NCBI RefSeq assembly: GCF_002217475.1
Contig: NZ_MUHH01000021.1
Location: forward strand, 1-41,660
Reading direction: 5' to 3'
Length of the DNA stretch: 41,660 nucleotides
Source of the DNA: Flavobacterium tructae
GTDB lineage: Bacteria; Bacteroidota; Bacteroidia; Flavobacteriales; Flavobacteriaceae
Every line of letters starts with the position of its first letter. Within the stretch, counting starts at the first letter, position 1. The notes beneath the pieces are model-generated. The model saw only the letters and a program-made list of their open reading frames with translations. It was not told the origin of the DNA and did not search any database. This document shows, one piece after another, positions 1 to 9,907 of this stretch. The position numbers were made by a program, and so were the translations under genes.

Positions 1-34
1 TAAATTAGCGTTATAAATAAAAATCCGAAACATT

Positions 35-1462
35 ATGAAATATCTCACTAAACCATTTTTACAACAGATTTTTATTTTTAACAGCAAACTCGTTTTTTTA
101 TTCGTGCTCACTTGTCTCATTCTCCCAAATGCCAATGGTCAGCAAAAGAAAATAACGGAAAAATTCAAAAAAGAAACTATCCTAAAAATAGATTCCCTCA
201 TTCAAAAGGAGTACATATTTCCTGATCAGGCAAAACTGATCGCAGCACATTTAAAAAAGAGTTATAAAGAAAATAAATTCAAAAAATACGATCTTCTGGA
301 TTCTTTCGCTGTAGCGCTAACGAAAGAAATTCGTTTAGTCAACAACGACAAACATCTTAGAGTCAAGCCTAAATTTGTTCCGGATAATAAAAACACAAAT
401 GCAGCTAAAGATTCCTACGAAATTTATCTTCATAATTTAACCGACAATCGCAAACTTGCCGATGGTTTCCGAGAGGTTAAGATACTTGACGGTAATATCG
501 GCTACCTCAATTTTAAATATTTCATACACGAAACTAACCCCACTATTGATTCTTATATGCAATTGCTTTCTAAAACGGACGCCATTGTTATTGATTTAAG
601 AACTAACGGAGGTGGAAGTCCTAAAACCGTACAGTACCTGTGCAGTTACTTTTTTAAAGAACCTCTATTGCTAAATACCTTATACTTTAGAAAAGACAAC
701 TTTACGGAAGAATTCAGAGTTACAGAAGTTAACGGTAAAAAAAGAATCGATGTTCCCCTATTTATTATCACAGGTGACAGAAGTTTTTCGGGTGCAGAAG
801 AATTCAGTTATAACATGCAAACACAAAAAAGAGCAACCTTAGTTGGTGAAGTGACTGGTGGCGGAGCAAATCCCGGCGAAATTCTTGAAATTAACTCTCT
901 TTTAGAAATATTTATTCCTACCGGAACTGCAATAAATCCAATCACTAAAACAAACTGGGAAGGAATTGGTGTAATCCCTGAGTACAAAACAACCAAGGAA
1001 CTTGCCTACGACAAAACCATAGAATTGGCAAAAAAAGCAGCAGAGGACTACCGAAGTAAAATTGCAGCTGAATCAAAAAAACTTTATCTGGAATTGCAAT
1101 CTACTGTTGACCAGCAAACAAAACCATCAAACGAAGCTGATTTAGCAAAAATGGATCAGCAAATTCAAACCGTTATAAAAAAACTAATTGAATCTGATTG
1201 GTTTACGGAAGAGGATATTACTAACCTGTCGTCTGATTATACTCCTACAAAACCATTTATTGCAGAATCAATTTTAAAAAGCAATGCAGAATTACATCCA
1301 AAATCTCCGATAGCCTTTTTAAAATATGGTGATCTTTTGGAACAAAACGGGAAAAAAGATACTGCAACGGCTGTCTTAAAAAAAGCGGTAGAACTCGCCA
1401 CAGAAATCAAAGCGCCCTATCTGGAAGGGATAAAAAACCGATATGAGAAGATCCTAAAATAA
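35..1462 (+). CDS. Secreted S41-family (C-terminal processing/IRBP-like) peptidase
   Basis: A 475-residue exported protein predicted to be a serine protease of family S41. The N-terminus has a hydrophobic stretch (about residues 17-31) ending in ANGQQ, which looks like a signal peptide. The S41 core follows: GYLNFKYF near residue 156, the strand IVIDLRTNGGG (about 184-194), then GDRSFSGAEEF with Ser252 as the likely nucleophile, and a VGEVTGGGANPG loop. No PDZ domain is obvious between signal and core, so it resembles the short IRBP-like S41 enzymes rather than CtpA/Prc. The C-terminal 100 residues are helical and include a TPR-like segment (SPIAFLKYGDLLEQNGKKDTA). It stands alone; the next gene starts 169 bases later. 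The substrate cannot be read from sequence. Confidence 0.85.
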   Translation: MKYLTKPFLQQIFIFNSKLVFLFVLTCLILPNANGQQKKITEKFKKETILKIDSLIQKEYIFPDQAKLIAAHLKKSYKENKFKKYDLLDSFAVALTKEIRLVNNDKHLRVKPKFVPDNKNTNAAKDSYEIYLHNLTDNRKLADGFREVKILDGNIGYLNFKYFIHETNPTIDSYMQLLSKTDAIVIDLRTNGGGSPKTVQYLCSYFFKEPLLLNTLYFRKDNFTEEFRVTEVNGKKRIDVPLFIITGDRSFSGAEEFSYNMQTQKRATLVGEVTGGGANPGEILEINSLLEIFIPTGTAINPITKTNWEGIGVIPEYKTTKELAYDKTIELAKKAAEDYRSKIAAESKKLYLELQSTVDQQTKPSNEADLAKMDQQIQTVIKKLIESDWFTEEDITNLSSDYTPTKPFIAESILKSNAELHPKSPIAFLKYGDLLEQNGKKDTATAVLKKAVELATEIKAPYLEGIKNRYEKILK

Positions 1463-1631
1463 AAAGAGATCTTTAAAAGTAGTACTCAAAAAAACAGTGT
1501 AAAACATCAAAATCAGAAGAATTACTAAATCGTTTTTGGTACTTAACGCGGAATATAAAAAATTAATTTTCATTAAAACTTGTTCAAATATTAATATTTC
1601 CTATTTTTAATGAAAATTTTATTAATTATCC

Positions 1632-4628
1632 ATGAAAAGAAAACTACTACTACTGTTTTTGAGTGTTTTTTTAACAAAAACGTACGCTCAAGATTACTTT
1701 CCCGTTAATGAAAGTGTCCACAACAAAAACAACAATTACACTGTTTTTACCAATGCCACGATTTATGTAACCCCAACACAAAAAATCGAAAAAGGAACTT
1801 TACTTATTCAAGATGGCAAAGTAGTTGGTGTTGGAAATAACATCACCATTCCTAAAAATAGCGTTGCTATTGATCTTGCAGGAAAAACTATCTATCCTTC
1901 GTTTATTGATATCTACACCAGCTTTGGGGTTGAAAAACCTAAAGCCCCTGCCGGACGTGGACGTGACCGTAGCCCTTTATACGACACTAAAAAAGTAGGC
2001 TACTACTGGAACGAAAGTGTTCGTCCTGAAGTAAATACTTATGAGACTTTTAAATACGATCAGCCGAAAGCTGAGGAATTACTAAAAGCCGGTTTTGGAG
2101 TAGTAGGAACCCATATTGCTGACGGAGTTGCTCAGGGAACCGGAATTTTAGTAGCGCTGAACAACACCGAAAACAGCAAACAAATTATTGCCAATAAAGT
2201 AACCAACCATTTTGCTTTTACAAGAAGTGCTCTGACCAATCAGGCTTATCCAAGTTCTTTAATGGGTATGACAGCTTTGTTACGCCAAATGTACCTGGAC
2301 TTAGACTGGTACAAAAAAGGAAATTCAGAAACTAAAGATTTATCATTAGAGGCTTTAGCTGATAACGAAAAACTGGTTCAGATTTTTGCTACAGAAGACA
2401 AACTAAACAGCTTAAGAGCTGCGAAAATTGCCAAAGAATTTGGATTAAACTATGTTCTGAAAGGAAGCGGAAATGAGTTTGAAAGAATCGAAGAAATTAA
2501 AGGTACCAATGCCAAATACATCATTCCAATTAGTTTCCCTGAAGCGTATGATGTTTCTAATCCTTATTTGTCCAATCAAATCGAATTGGCCGATATGCGT
2601 TTCTGGAATCAGGCGCCTACCAACTTAAAAGTTCTTTCGGATAATGGAGTTGTTTTTGCTTTAACAACAGACAAATTAAAAAAGACCGAAGATTTTAAAA
2701 CTAATCTACTAAAAGCCATTAAATATGGTTTCGATAAAACAAAAGCTCTGGAGGCTCTAACCACAGTTCCAGCGGCTATTTTAGGAAAAAGTAATGAAGT
2801 AGGAAGTTTGAAAACCGGTGCTTTTGCCAACTTCATCATTACTTCAGGTGAAATTTTTGACGAAAAAACTGTTTTATACGAAAACTGGGTTCAGGGAACG
2901 AAATACGTTGTGAACGATGTTAACGCAAAAGACATTCGTGGTAACTACGACTTAACGGTTGGAAAAGATACCTACAAATGGAAAATCGAAGGAACGGTTG
3001 ATGCTCCAAAATCTGAAATTACAACTGCAGATACAAAGAAAGTAAGCAGCACTTTTGCTGTTTCTAAAAACTGGATTACTCTTTTAATTAAACCAACCGA
3101 TTCAATCAAATCAAATTTTTCACGTTTGACAGGATTGATCGAAAAACCGGAAAACTTATCCGGAAAAGCGGTATTGGCAAACGGAACGGAATTGTTTTGG
3201 ACTGCTACTAGAACAAGCCCGTTTGTAGCGGTAAAAGATTCAACTAAAGTTGAAAAACTAAATCCGATTATCCCGATAACTTATCCAAATATTGCTTTCG
3301 GTGACTCAAAAAGACTAACTGCTCAAACTTTACTTTTCAAAAATGCTACGGTTTGGACCAACGAAAAGGAAGGTATTTTAACTGAAACTGACGTTTTAAT
3401 TAAAAACGGAAAAATTGCTGCTGTAGGTAAAAATCTTTCAGATGCTTCCGCTACAGTTATTGATGCTAAAGGTAAACATATCACAAGCGGAATTATTGAC
3501 GAACACTCCCACATCGCCATTTCAAAAGGGGTGAACGAGATGGGACATAACTCGACTGCCGAAGTTACGATTCAGGATGTTGTAAACTCTGAAGACATCA
3601 ATATCTACAGAGACTTAGCAGGAGGTGTAACCACTTCGCAATTATTACACGGATCTGCAAACCCAATCGGAGGACGTTCTGCCATTGTAAAATGGAAATG
3701 GGGTGCTGCACCAGACGAAATGTTATACAAAAACCAGCCAAAGTTCATCAAATTTGCTTTGGGAGAAAATGTAAAACAAGCGAATTGGGGAATTGATAAT
3801 CCTACCCGTTTTCCACAAACCAGAATGGGAGTTGAACAGGTTTTCACTGATTATTTTCAACGTGCAAAAGAATACGATGAAAGCTGGAAAAAATTCAACG
3901 CAGGTTCTAAAAAAGGAAAAGCGCCAAGAGTTGATTTAGAAATGCAAACGATAGCTGAAATTCTAAACAAAGAGCGTTTTATTACCTGTCACTCTTATGT
4001 AGAATCTGAGATTTTAATGCTTATGAATGTTACAGAGAAGTTCAATTTCAAAGTGAATACTTTTACGCACATTCTGGAAGGATATAAAGTTGCTGATAAG
4101 ATGAAAGAACACGGTGTTGGAGCTTCTACATTCTCTGACTGGTGGGCTTACAAATTTGAAGTAAACGATGCGATTCCGTTTAACGGACCAATCATGCACA
4201 ATCAGGGATTAGTGGTTGCTTACAACTCTGATGATGCCGAAATGTCAAGAAGATTGAATCAGGAAGCTGCAAAAGCGGTGAAATACGGAAACATCTCTGA
4301 AGAAGAGGCGTGGAAATTTGTAACCTTAAACCCTGCCAAATTATTACATATTGACGATAAGGTAGGAAGTGTAAAAGTAGGTAAAGATGCTGACGTTGTA
4401 TTATGGAGCGAAAATCCGTTGTCTATTTATGCTAAAGTCGAAAAAACAATGATTGAAGGTGTAGTGTATTTTGATCTTGAAAAAGATGCTGAAAAACAAC
4501 AAGCTATTTCGAAAGAAAGAAGCTTATTGATTGGGCAGATGTTGCAGGAAAAAAACAAAGGAATGAGCACACAGCCACCAACCAAAAAAGAGAAGAAAGA
4601 ATATCACTGTGATACTTTAGAACAATAA
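1632..4628 (+). CDS. Exported two-module amidohydrolase-family protein
   Basis: A 998-residue secreted or periplasmic protein with a signal peptide (residues 1-19, ending TYAQ) and two amidohydrolase-superfamily modules in tandem. Module 1 (about 40-440) has the entry segment PSFIDIYTSFG (89-99), where the metal-binding HxH is absent. Module 2 (about 560-970) has the intact entry segment GIIDEHSHIA with His625 and His627, further likely metal ligands His787 (TCHS) and His813 (THILE), and Asp867 (NSDDAE). So only the second module looks catalytic. Relatives are dihydroorotase/imidazolonepropionase-like hydrolases, often annotated as secreted amidohydrolases in Bacteroidota; the true substrate is unknown. 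A one-module homologue begins 40 bases downstream, so the two are probably one operon. Confidence 0.85.
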   Translation: MKRKLLLLFLSVFLTKTYAQDYFPVNESVHNKNNNYTVFTNATIYVTPTQKIEKGTLLIQDGKVVGVGNNITIPKNSVAIDLAGKTIYPSFIDIYTSFGVEKPKAPAGRGRDRSPLYDTKKVGYYWNESVRPEVNTYETFKYDQPKAEELLKAGFGVVGTHIADGVAQGTGILVALNNTENSKQIIANKVTNHFAFTRSALTNQAYPSSLMGMTALLRQMYLDLDWYKKGNSETKDLSLEALADNEKLVQIFATEDKLNSLRAAKIAKEFGLNYVLKGSGNEFERIEEIKGTNAKYIIPISFPEAYDVSNPYLSNQIELADMRFWNQAPTNLKVLSDNGVVFALTTDKLKKTEDFKTNLLKAIKYGFDKTKALEALTTVPAAILGKSNEVGSLKTGAFANFIITSGEIFDEKTVLYENWVQGTKYVVNDVNAKDIRGNYDLTVGKDTYKWKIEGTVDAPKSEITTADTKKVSSTFAVSKNWITLLIKPTDSIKSNFSRLTGLIEKPENLSGKAVLANGTELFWTATRTSPFVAVKDSTKVEKLNPIIPITYPNIAFGDSKRLTAQTLLFKNATVWTNEKEGILTETDVLIKNGKIAAVGKNLSDASATVIDAKGKHITSGIIDEHSHIAISKGVNEMGHNSTAEVTIQDVVNSEDINIYRDLAGGVTTSQLLHGSANPIGGRSAIVKWKWGAAPDEMLYKNQPKFIKFALGENVKQANWGIDNPTRFPQTRMGVEQVFTDYFQRAKEYDESWKKFNAGSKKGKAPRVDLEMQTIAEILNKERFITCHSYVESEILMLMNVTEKFNFKVNTFTHILEGYKVADKMKEHGVGASTFSDWWAYKFEVNDAIPFNGPIMHNQGLVVAYNSDDAEMSRRLNQEAAKAVKYGNISEEEAWKFVTLNPAKLLHIDDKVGSVKVGKDADVVLWSENPLSIYAKVEKTMIEGVVYFDLEKDAEKQQAISKERSLLIGQMLQEKNKGMSTQPPTKKEKKEYHCDTLEQ

Positions 4629-4668
4629 TAACGGCTTTATAAAATTCATAAAGATAAAAACAGATAAC

Positions 4669-5976
4669 ATGATTAATAAAAACATATATATAGGTCTGCT
4701 TGCCTTTTGTGCATCATTGCAAATAAAAGCACAGCAAATACCGGCACCTCAACAAACCAAATCGGTTTTGATTTTAAATGCTACTGCACATTTAGGTAAC
4801 GGAAGTGTTATTCAGAACAGTGCCGTTGGATTTAAAGACGGAAAATTAACCCTGGTAGCAGATGCAACGACCGTAAGACTTGCTGCTGATGCGTATGACA
4901 CAACCATTGACGCCAGCGGAAAACACATTTACCCGGGATTTATCGTGGCTAATGCAACATTAGGTTTAGTAGAAATTGATGCCGTGAAATCGTCAGACGA
5001 TCAGGAAGAAATTGGAACTTTTAATCCAAACGTAAGAAGTATTATCGCTTACAATTCTGAATCGAAAGTAGTAGAAACCGTTCGTCCGAATGGTATTTTA
5101 ATGGCGCAGATCACTCCTCGTGGAGGTAGAATTTCAGGAACTTCTTCTGTGGTGCAATTAGACGCATGGAGCTGGAAAGATGCCATTATAAAAGAGAATG
5201 ACGGAATTCATCTTGATTTCCCTTCTAATTTCAGAAGATCCGGATCATGGTTTGAACCGGGAGTTATTGAAGCCAACAAAGACTATCCAAAACAAGTAGA
5301 AGAAATCGCAGCATTCTGGGGTAATGCAAAAGCTTACAATCAGGCTGCTTCAAAAGAAAGAAACATTGTTTTTGAAGCTACAAAAGGGCTTTTTGATGGA
5401 ACGCAGACGCTATACATCCATGCTGATGAAGAAAAACAAATCGTTGATGCTATTCAGTTAGCGGCAAGCAATCAGATCAGGAAAATAGTTGTTGTAGGAG
5501 GTTTTGAAGCTTATAAAGCTGCTGATGTATTGCAAAAATATAATGTTGGTGTATTCTTAAGACGCGTGCATGACATGCCAACAAGTGATGACGAAGATGT
5601 AAATCTGCCTTATAAAATGGCCAAAATACTTACTGATAAAGGTATCGTGGTAGGGCTTGAAAACAGTGGTGATCACGAGCGTATGAGTGTAAGAAACCTG
5701 CCTTTTTTAGCAGGAACCTGTGCAGCATATGGCTTAGACAGAGAAAAAGCATTACAGCTTATCACTTCAAACACAGCAAAATTATTAGGTATTGATGCCA
5801 CTTGTGGTACTTTGGAAACAGGTAAAGATGCTACTTTATTTATCTCTGAAGGTGATGCACTTGATATGAGAACGAATAAGCTAACAACTGCTTTCATCCA
5901 GGGAAGAAAGATTAACTTAGAAACTTTTCAAACCAAACTGAATGACAAGTTCAAAGCAAAGTTCAATCAGAAATAA
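4669..5976 (+). CDS. Exported amidohydrolase-like protein lacking the HxH metal motif
   Basis: A 435-residue protein with a signal peptide (about 1-21, ending IKAQQ) and one amidohydrolase-like fold: N-terminal beta segment, the entry segment HIYPGFIVANATLG, and the C-terminal composite domain (LLGIDATCGTLETGKDATLFIS). The entry segment, normally PGFIDxHxHxG, here reads PGFIVANATLG, so both histidines are missing; an IHADE segment keeps one histidine later on. It follows the two-module amidohydrolase by 40 bases on the same strand and ends at a strong hairpin. The likely picture is a non-canonical or non-catalytic partner of the upstream enzyme; a metal-independent activity cannot be excluded. 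Confidence 0.8.
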   Translation: MINKNIYIGLLAFCASLQIKAQQIPAPQQTKSVLILNATAHLGNGSVIQNSAVGFKDGKLTLVADATTVRLAADAYDTTIDASGKHIYPGFIVANATLGLVEIDAVKSSDDQEEIGTFNPNVRSIIAYNSESKVVETVRPNGILMAQITPRGGRISGTSSVVQLDAWSWKDAIIKENDGIHLDFPSNFRRSGSWFEPGVIEANKDYPKQVEEIAAFWGNAKAYNQAASKERNIVFEATKGLFDGTQTLYIHADEEKQIVDAIQLAASNQIRKIVVVGGFEAYKAADVLQKYNVGVFLRRVHDMPTSDDEDVNLPYKMAKILTDKGIVVGLENSGDHERMSVRNLPFLAGTCAAYGLDREKALQLITSNTAKLLGIDATCGTLETGKDATLFISEGDALDMRTNKLTTAFIQGRKINLETFQTKLNDKFKAKFNQK

Positions 5977-6304
5977 ACAATAAATTTTACAATAAAAGGC
6001 GTCATTTGAAAATTCATCTGACGCCTTTTTTATTTACAATTCACAACAAAAAAGTAAATTAATCGGGAATTAATTCAAAAAAACATCAAAAACTCCTCTA
6101 CACAACATTGATTTTTAGTTAACAAACTGACAAAAACACAAATCAATTTTACCAAATCATAAATTTAAAGTCAATATTATCCAATTGACACAAAATACAA
6201 GGGGTCAAAATAAAAAATTAATAAAAATAAAGCACCTACCCCTATTTTTTACATGGTTATTACTTGATTTTATACATTTATAAAAAATTTAAAACTAAAT
6301 AACT
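5977..6304. other. Intergenic stretch upstream of amt
   Basis: These 328 bases hold the terminator at 5993-6031, then very AT-rich sequence leading to amt. A TACATTTA element at 6273-6280 is one base off the TAnnTTTG box, but no TTG lies at the right distance, so a promoter is only suspected. No sigma-54 site and no ORF were seen. Confidence 0.4.
5993..6031 (+). terminator. Rho-independent terminator after the amidohydrolase pair
   Basis: Arms AAAAGGCGTCA and TGACGCCTTTTTT form an 11-bp stem around a short AT-rich loop and end in a T run. It lies 17 bases after the stop codon at 5976 and closes the two-gene unit. Confidence 0.85.
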
Positions 6305-7621
6305 ATGCGAAAAATTATTTTAAGTGTGATTCTTATCACGATTTTAGTACTCACCTTTTTATCCAACTTTATATTATCCGATAATCCAATTCCGGCAGAA
6401 GCTGTAAAGTTTGACACAGGAGACACAGCCTGGATGATCGTAGCCACTGCTTTTGTTTTGCTTATGACACCCGGATTAGGATTTTTCTACGGAGGAATGG
6501 TAGGTAAGAAAAACGTTATTAGTACCATGCTGCAAAGTTTTATGTCAATGGTAATTGTTACGATCTTATGGGTTATTGTCGCTTTCGGATTAGCATTTGG
6601 CCCTTCTATTCGCGGAATCATTGGAGACCCAACTTCCAATTTATTCTTTCAGAATGTAGGTACCAGCACTGCCTGGAGCCTTGCCCCAACAATACCTTTT
6701 ATGTTATTCGCATTGTTTCAGGCAAAATTCGCCATTATTACACCTGCATTAATCACTGGTGCATTTGCAGAACGTGTGCGTTTCTGGGCTTATTTGTTAT
6801 TCATGGTTTTATTTATCCTAATCATATATTCTCCTTTAGCACATATGACATGGCATCCAGACGGAGTATTCTTTAAAATGGGAGTATTAGATTTCGCGGG
6901 AGGAACAGTAGTGCACATGAGTGCCGGATGGGCCGCTTTAGCAGGAGCAATGTTCTTAGGAAAAAGAAAAGTTCAAAAAGTAAATCCGGCCAGAATTACT
7001 TACGTTTTACTGGGAACAGGTTTGTTATGGTTTGGATGGTTTGGCTTCAATGCCGGCTCTGCATTAGGAGCTAACGGATTAGCTGTTCAGGCTTTAGGAA
7101 CTACAACTGTTGCTGCCGCAGCTGCTGCTATGGCTTGGGTTTTCCTGGATAAAATCTTAGGACACAAATTATCAGCTCTGGGCGCTTGTATCGGAGCGGT
7201 CGTAGGACTGGTTGCCATTACTCCTGCCGCAGGTTTTGTAAGCATCTCTCACGCTATTTTCATCGGAGCATTCTCTGCCATTGTTAGTAATCTGGTAGTA
7301 AGCAAATTCCCTAAAGGAAAAATCGATGATGCGTTAGACGTTTTCGCCTGTCATGGTGTTGGTGGTATGGTAGGAATGCTGTTAACCGGTGTTTTTGCCT
7401 CGAAAGCAATCAACCCCGCTGTTGGAGACAATCAAGGTTTAATTTTTGGAACTCCAACATTATTTATCAATCAATTAACTGCTTTGGTAATCGTTTCTAT
7501 CTTTGCTTTTGTAGGTTCTTATGCTTTATTCTTTGTCGTAAACAAAATTACCCCACTAAGAGTTACTGAAGAAAAAGAAGAATTAGGATTAGACATTTCT
7601 CAACACGGGGAATTCTTATAA
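6305..7621 (+). CDS. amt: Ammonium transporter (Amt/MEP/Rh family)
   Basis: A 438-residue inner-membrane channel that conducts ammonium/ammonia into the cell for nitrogen assimilation. About 11 hydrophobic helices follow an N-terminal helix that may act as a cleaved signal. Family signatures are clear: the TPGLGFFYGGMVGKKN segment (about 55-70), FQAKFAIITPALITGAFAER (139-157), and the pore histidine pair His204 (in FAGGTVVHMSAGW) and His350 (in DVFACHGVGGMVG). Length matches the family. Bacterial amt genes often sit beside a PII gene (glnK); none is adjacent here, because the next gene lies on the opposite strand. The gene is closed by a hairpin at 7646-7683. Control by nitrogen status is expected from the family but not visible in the upstream bases. 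Confidence 0.95.
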   Translation: MRKIILSVILITILVLTFLSNFILSDNPIPAEAVKFDTGDTAWMIVATAFVLLMTPGLGFFYGGMVGKKNVISTMLQSFMSMVIVTILWVIVAFGLAFGPSIRGIIGDPTSNLFFQNVGTSTAWSLAPTIPFMLFALFQAKFAIITPALITGAFAERVRFWAYLLFMVLFILIIYSPLAHMTWHPDGVFFKMGVLDFAGGTVVHMSAGWAALAGAMFLGKRKVQKVNPARITYVLLGTGLLWFGWFGFNAGSALGANGLAVQALGTTTVAAAAAAMAWVFLDKILGHKLSALGACIGAVVGLVAITPAAGFVSISHAIFIGAFSAIVSNLVVSKFPKGKIDDALDVFACHGVGGMVGMLLTGVFASKAINPAVGDNQGLIFGTPTLFINQLTALVIVSIFAFVGSYALFFVVNKITPLRVTEEKEELGLDISQHGEFL

Positions 7622-7645
7622 AAACAAATTTCCGCCTTTGCCCAT

Positions 7646-7683
7646 AAAAAATCCCTCTAAATCTGACCTTAGAGGGATTTTTG
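7646..7683 (+). terminator. Rho-independent terminator after amt
   Basis: AAAAATCCCTCTAA pairs with TTAGAGGGATTTTT across an 8-base loop. The A run on one side and the T run on the other let it work in both directions. Confidence 0.85.
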
Positions 7684-7710
7684 TTTTGAATTAACTTCAC
7701 CTTTGTTTAT

Positions 7711-7797
7711 TATAGATGTAGACTTTAGATTGTAGATTGCAGATTTTAAATTGTACTCTTTACTCTATTCTCTTTACTCTATTCTCTATGTTCTAGA
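7711..7797. repeat. Low-complexity repeats between amt and dsbD
   Basis: Two short simple-sequence blocks lie side by side. The first is TAGATT-type (TTTAGATTGTAGATTGCAGA, about 7723-7743). The second is a 14-base tandem unit, TTACTCTATTCTCT, repeated from about 7760 to 7787 with a degenerate third copy. The block sits just beyond the 3' end of dsbD (minus strand). It carries no ORF. Confidence 0.6.
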
Positions 7798-7804
7798 AAA
7801 AAAA

Positions 7805-9907
7805 TTACTTAAAATTAGAAATTCCTTCTTTCAGCCATTGCAAATATTCTTCTGCGCTTACATAACTGATAGTAGGTTTTGAAGAGTTTAAATTCTTCCC
7901 TTCCAAATCTGTAATCACATATAATGGCTGTGTATTGGTTTTATATTTTGAAATCATAAAATCGGTCCATTTATCACCCACCGTTTCGATTTTATCTCCT
8001 TTTGCCGTGACATACTGCTCTTCTTTTGGCAAGTCACGTTTATCATCCACATAAAGAGAAATCAAAATGACATCATTTTTCAGGATTGGCAGAATCATGG
8101 GTTCCGACCATACATTGTTTTCCATTTTTCTGCAATTCACACAGGCATAACCTGTAAAGTCAAGCATAATCGGTTTGTTGATTGATTTTGCATACGCTAA
8201 ACCATCTTCATAATCATGAAAAACCATGATGCCATGAGGTCCTAACTCCGCTCCTTCCGGTAAACCCGAAACGGTTTCAGTACTGCCGCTATTTGAATTT
8301 GCAGATCCCCCTACTCCAAACGGACTTTCGCTATATTGCGGTGGTGGCGGGAATGCACTGATTAATTTTAATGGCGCTCCCCAAAGTCCCGGAATCAGAT
8401 ATACCGTAAACACTAATGTAAGCAATCCTAAATACAATCTTCCAACTGAAATATGATTTAAAGGACTATCGTGAGGCAATGTAATTTTTCCGAATAAATA
8501 TAAGGTCAGAGCTGCAAAAATAGCGATCCAGATAGCGATGAATACTTCTCTTTCCAGAAAATGCAACTGAAGTACCAAATCAGCATTTGATAAAAATTTA
8601 AACGCTAAAGCCAATTCTAAAAATCCTAAAACTACTTTCACAGTGTTCAGCCATCCACCGGATTTTGGCAACGAATTTAACCAGCCCGGGAACATAGCAA
8701 AGAACATAAATGGTAACGCTAACGCTAATGAAAATCCTAACATTCCAACAATTGGAGCAATTCCACCATTCGAAGCAGCTTCCACTAATAAGGTTCCTAC
8801 AATAGGTCCGGTACAAGAAAACGACACAATAGCCAAAGCTAAAGCCATAAACAATATACCAATTAAACCTCCTCTGTCTGCTTGCTGATCTGCTTTATTC
8901 GCCCATGAATTTGGCAGCATAATTTCGAAAGCTCCCAAAAATGAAGTAGCAAAAATGATCAGGATCACAAAGAAAATCAGGTTAAACCAAACATCTGTAG
9001 ACAGTGCATTCAAGGCATCCGCCCCAAAAATTTTGGTAACAATCAATCCTAATATTACGTAAATAGCAATAATAGAAAAACCATAAATGACTGCATTTCT
9101 TATTCCTTTTGCCCTGCTTTTACTTTGTTTGGTAAAAAAACTTACCGTCATTGGGATCATCGGGAAAACACAAGGAGTCAACAAAGCTGCAAATCCTGAA
9201 ATAAAAGCGATAAAAAAGATCGACCATAAACTTCTTGAAGGCGTCGACGCTGGAATTTCTTCACTTGCTTCTGCCAAAGCCTTATCTGTTTTTATAACTT
9301 GCTCTACTGCTGAAGCGGCTACTTTTTTTACTGTATCAACTGCTATCCCCTCCACTTTTGTTTCATCTAATTTAGATTCAGATACTGCCGCAACAGCATC
9401 CATTTTAAAATTGGATGGAATCGCAATAGAAAACTTTTTACTGGAATTGATACAAACTTCTTTACAAACCTGAAAGTCAAAATCAACCTCAACCGTTTTT
9501 AAGTTCGGATTGATAATGGTGATTTCCTGTTCGATATGTGCTTTGCCTTCAAAGAAAGTTTCATTTACACCAAAAACATCATTAAAAGCTGTTTTGGTTT
9601 TTCCTTCTTTAGCCTTTCCAACCAAATTGTAATTCCCTTTTTGATTTTTAAAGGTAATCTCTAAAGCAAGCGGTCCACCTTCCGGCGTAAACTGCGAATA
9701 CATGTGCCACTCTTTTTCAATTGTTCCGTCAAAAATCAAAACAGCATTATTTCCGGCTTTCTTTTCAATTTTTGAAGTCCATTTTACCGGTTCGAGAATT
9801 TGAGCGTTCCCTTTTGCAAATGCAAAAAGAAAAAACAGTAAAAAAACAATGGATTTATTCCAGACACTTTTCGACGTTATCGTTTGATGGTAGTAGTTAG
9901 GGTTCAT
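7805..9907 (-). CDS. dsbD: Protein-disulfide reductase DsbD (thiol:disulfide interchange protein)
   Basis: A 700-residue membrane protein that passes electrons from cytoplasmic thioredoxin to periplasmic thiol proteins. A signal peptide (ending KGNAQ, about residue 35) leads into the periplasmic alpha domain with the cysteine pair Cys148/Cys152 (FQVCKEVC). The central membrane domain (about 225-510, eight or so helices) carries Cys246 (LLTPCVFPMIP) and Cys365 (SFSCTGPIVG), the expected redox pair. A glycine/serine linker (530-550) precedes the C-terminal thioredoxin-like domain with the CVNC motif (Cys589/Cys592). All six redox cysteines are present. Its ATG overlaps the tilS stop codon as TAATG, so the two genes are translationally coupled. 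Confidence 0.93.
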   Translation of the reverse strand: MNPNYYHQTITSKSVWNKSIVFLLFFLFAFAKGNAQILEPVKWTSKIEKKAGNNAVLIFDGTIEKEWHMYSQFTPEGGPLALEITFKNQKGNYNLVGKAKEGKTKTAFNDVFGVNETFFEGKAHIEQEITIINPNLKTVEVDFDFQVCKEVCINSSKKFSIAIPSNFKMDAVAAVSESKLDETKVEGIAVDTVKKVAASAVEQVIKTDKALAEASEEIPASTPSRSLWSIFFIAFISGFAALLTPCVFPMIPMTVSFFTKQSKSRAKGIRNAVIYGFSIIAIYVILGLIVTKIFGADALNALSTDVWFNLIFFVILIIFATSFLGAFEIMLPNSWANKADQQADRGGLIGILFMALALAIVSFSCTGPIVGTLLVEAASNGGIAPIVGMLGFSLALALPFMFFAMFPGWLNSLPKSGGWLNTVKVVLGFLELALAFKFLSNADLVLQLHFLEREVFIAIWIAIFAALTLYLFGKITLPHDSPLNHISVGRLYLGLLTLVFTVYLIPGLWGAPLKLISAFPPPPQYSESPFGVGGSANSNSGSTETVSGLPEGAELGPHGIMVFHDYEDGLAYAKSINKPIMLDFTGYACVNCRKMENNVWSEPMILPILKNDVILISLYVDDKRDLPKEEQYVTAKGDKIETVGDKWTDFMISKYKTNTQPLYVITDLEGKNLNSSKPTISYVSAEEYLQWLKEGISNFK

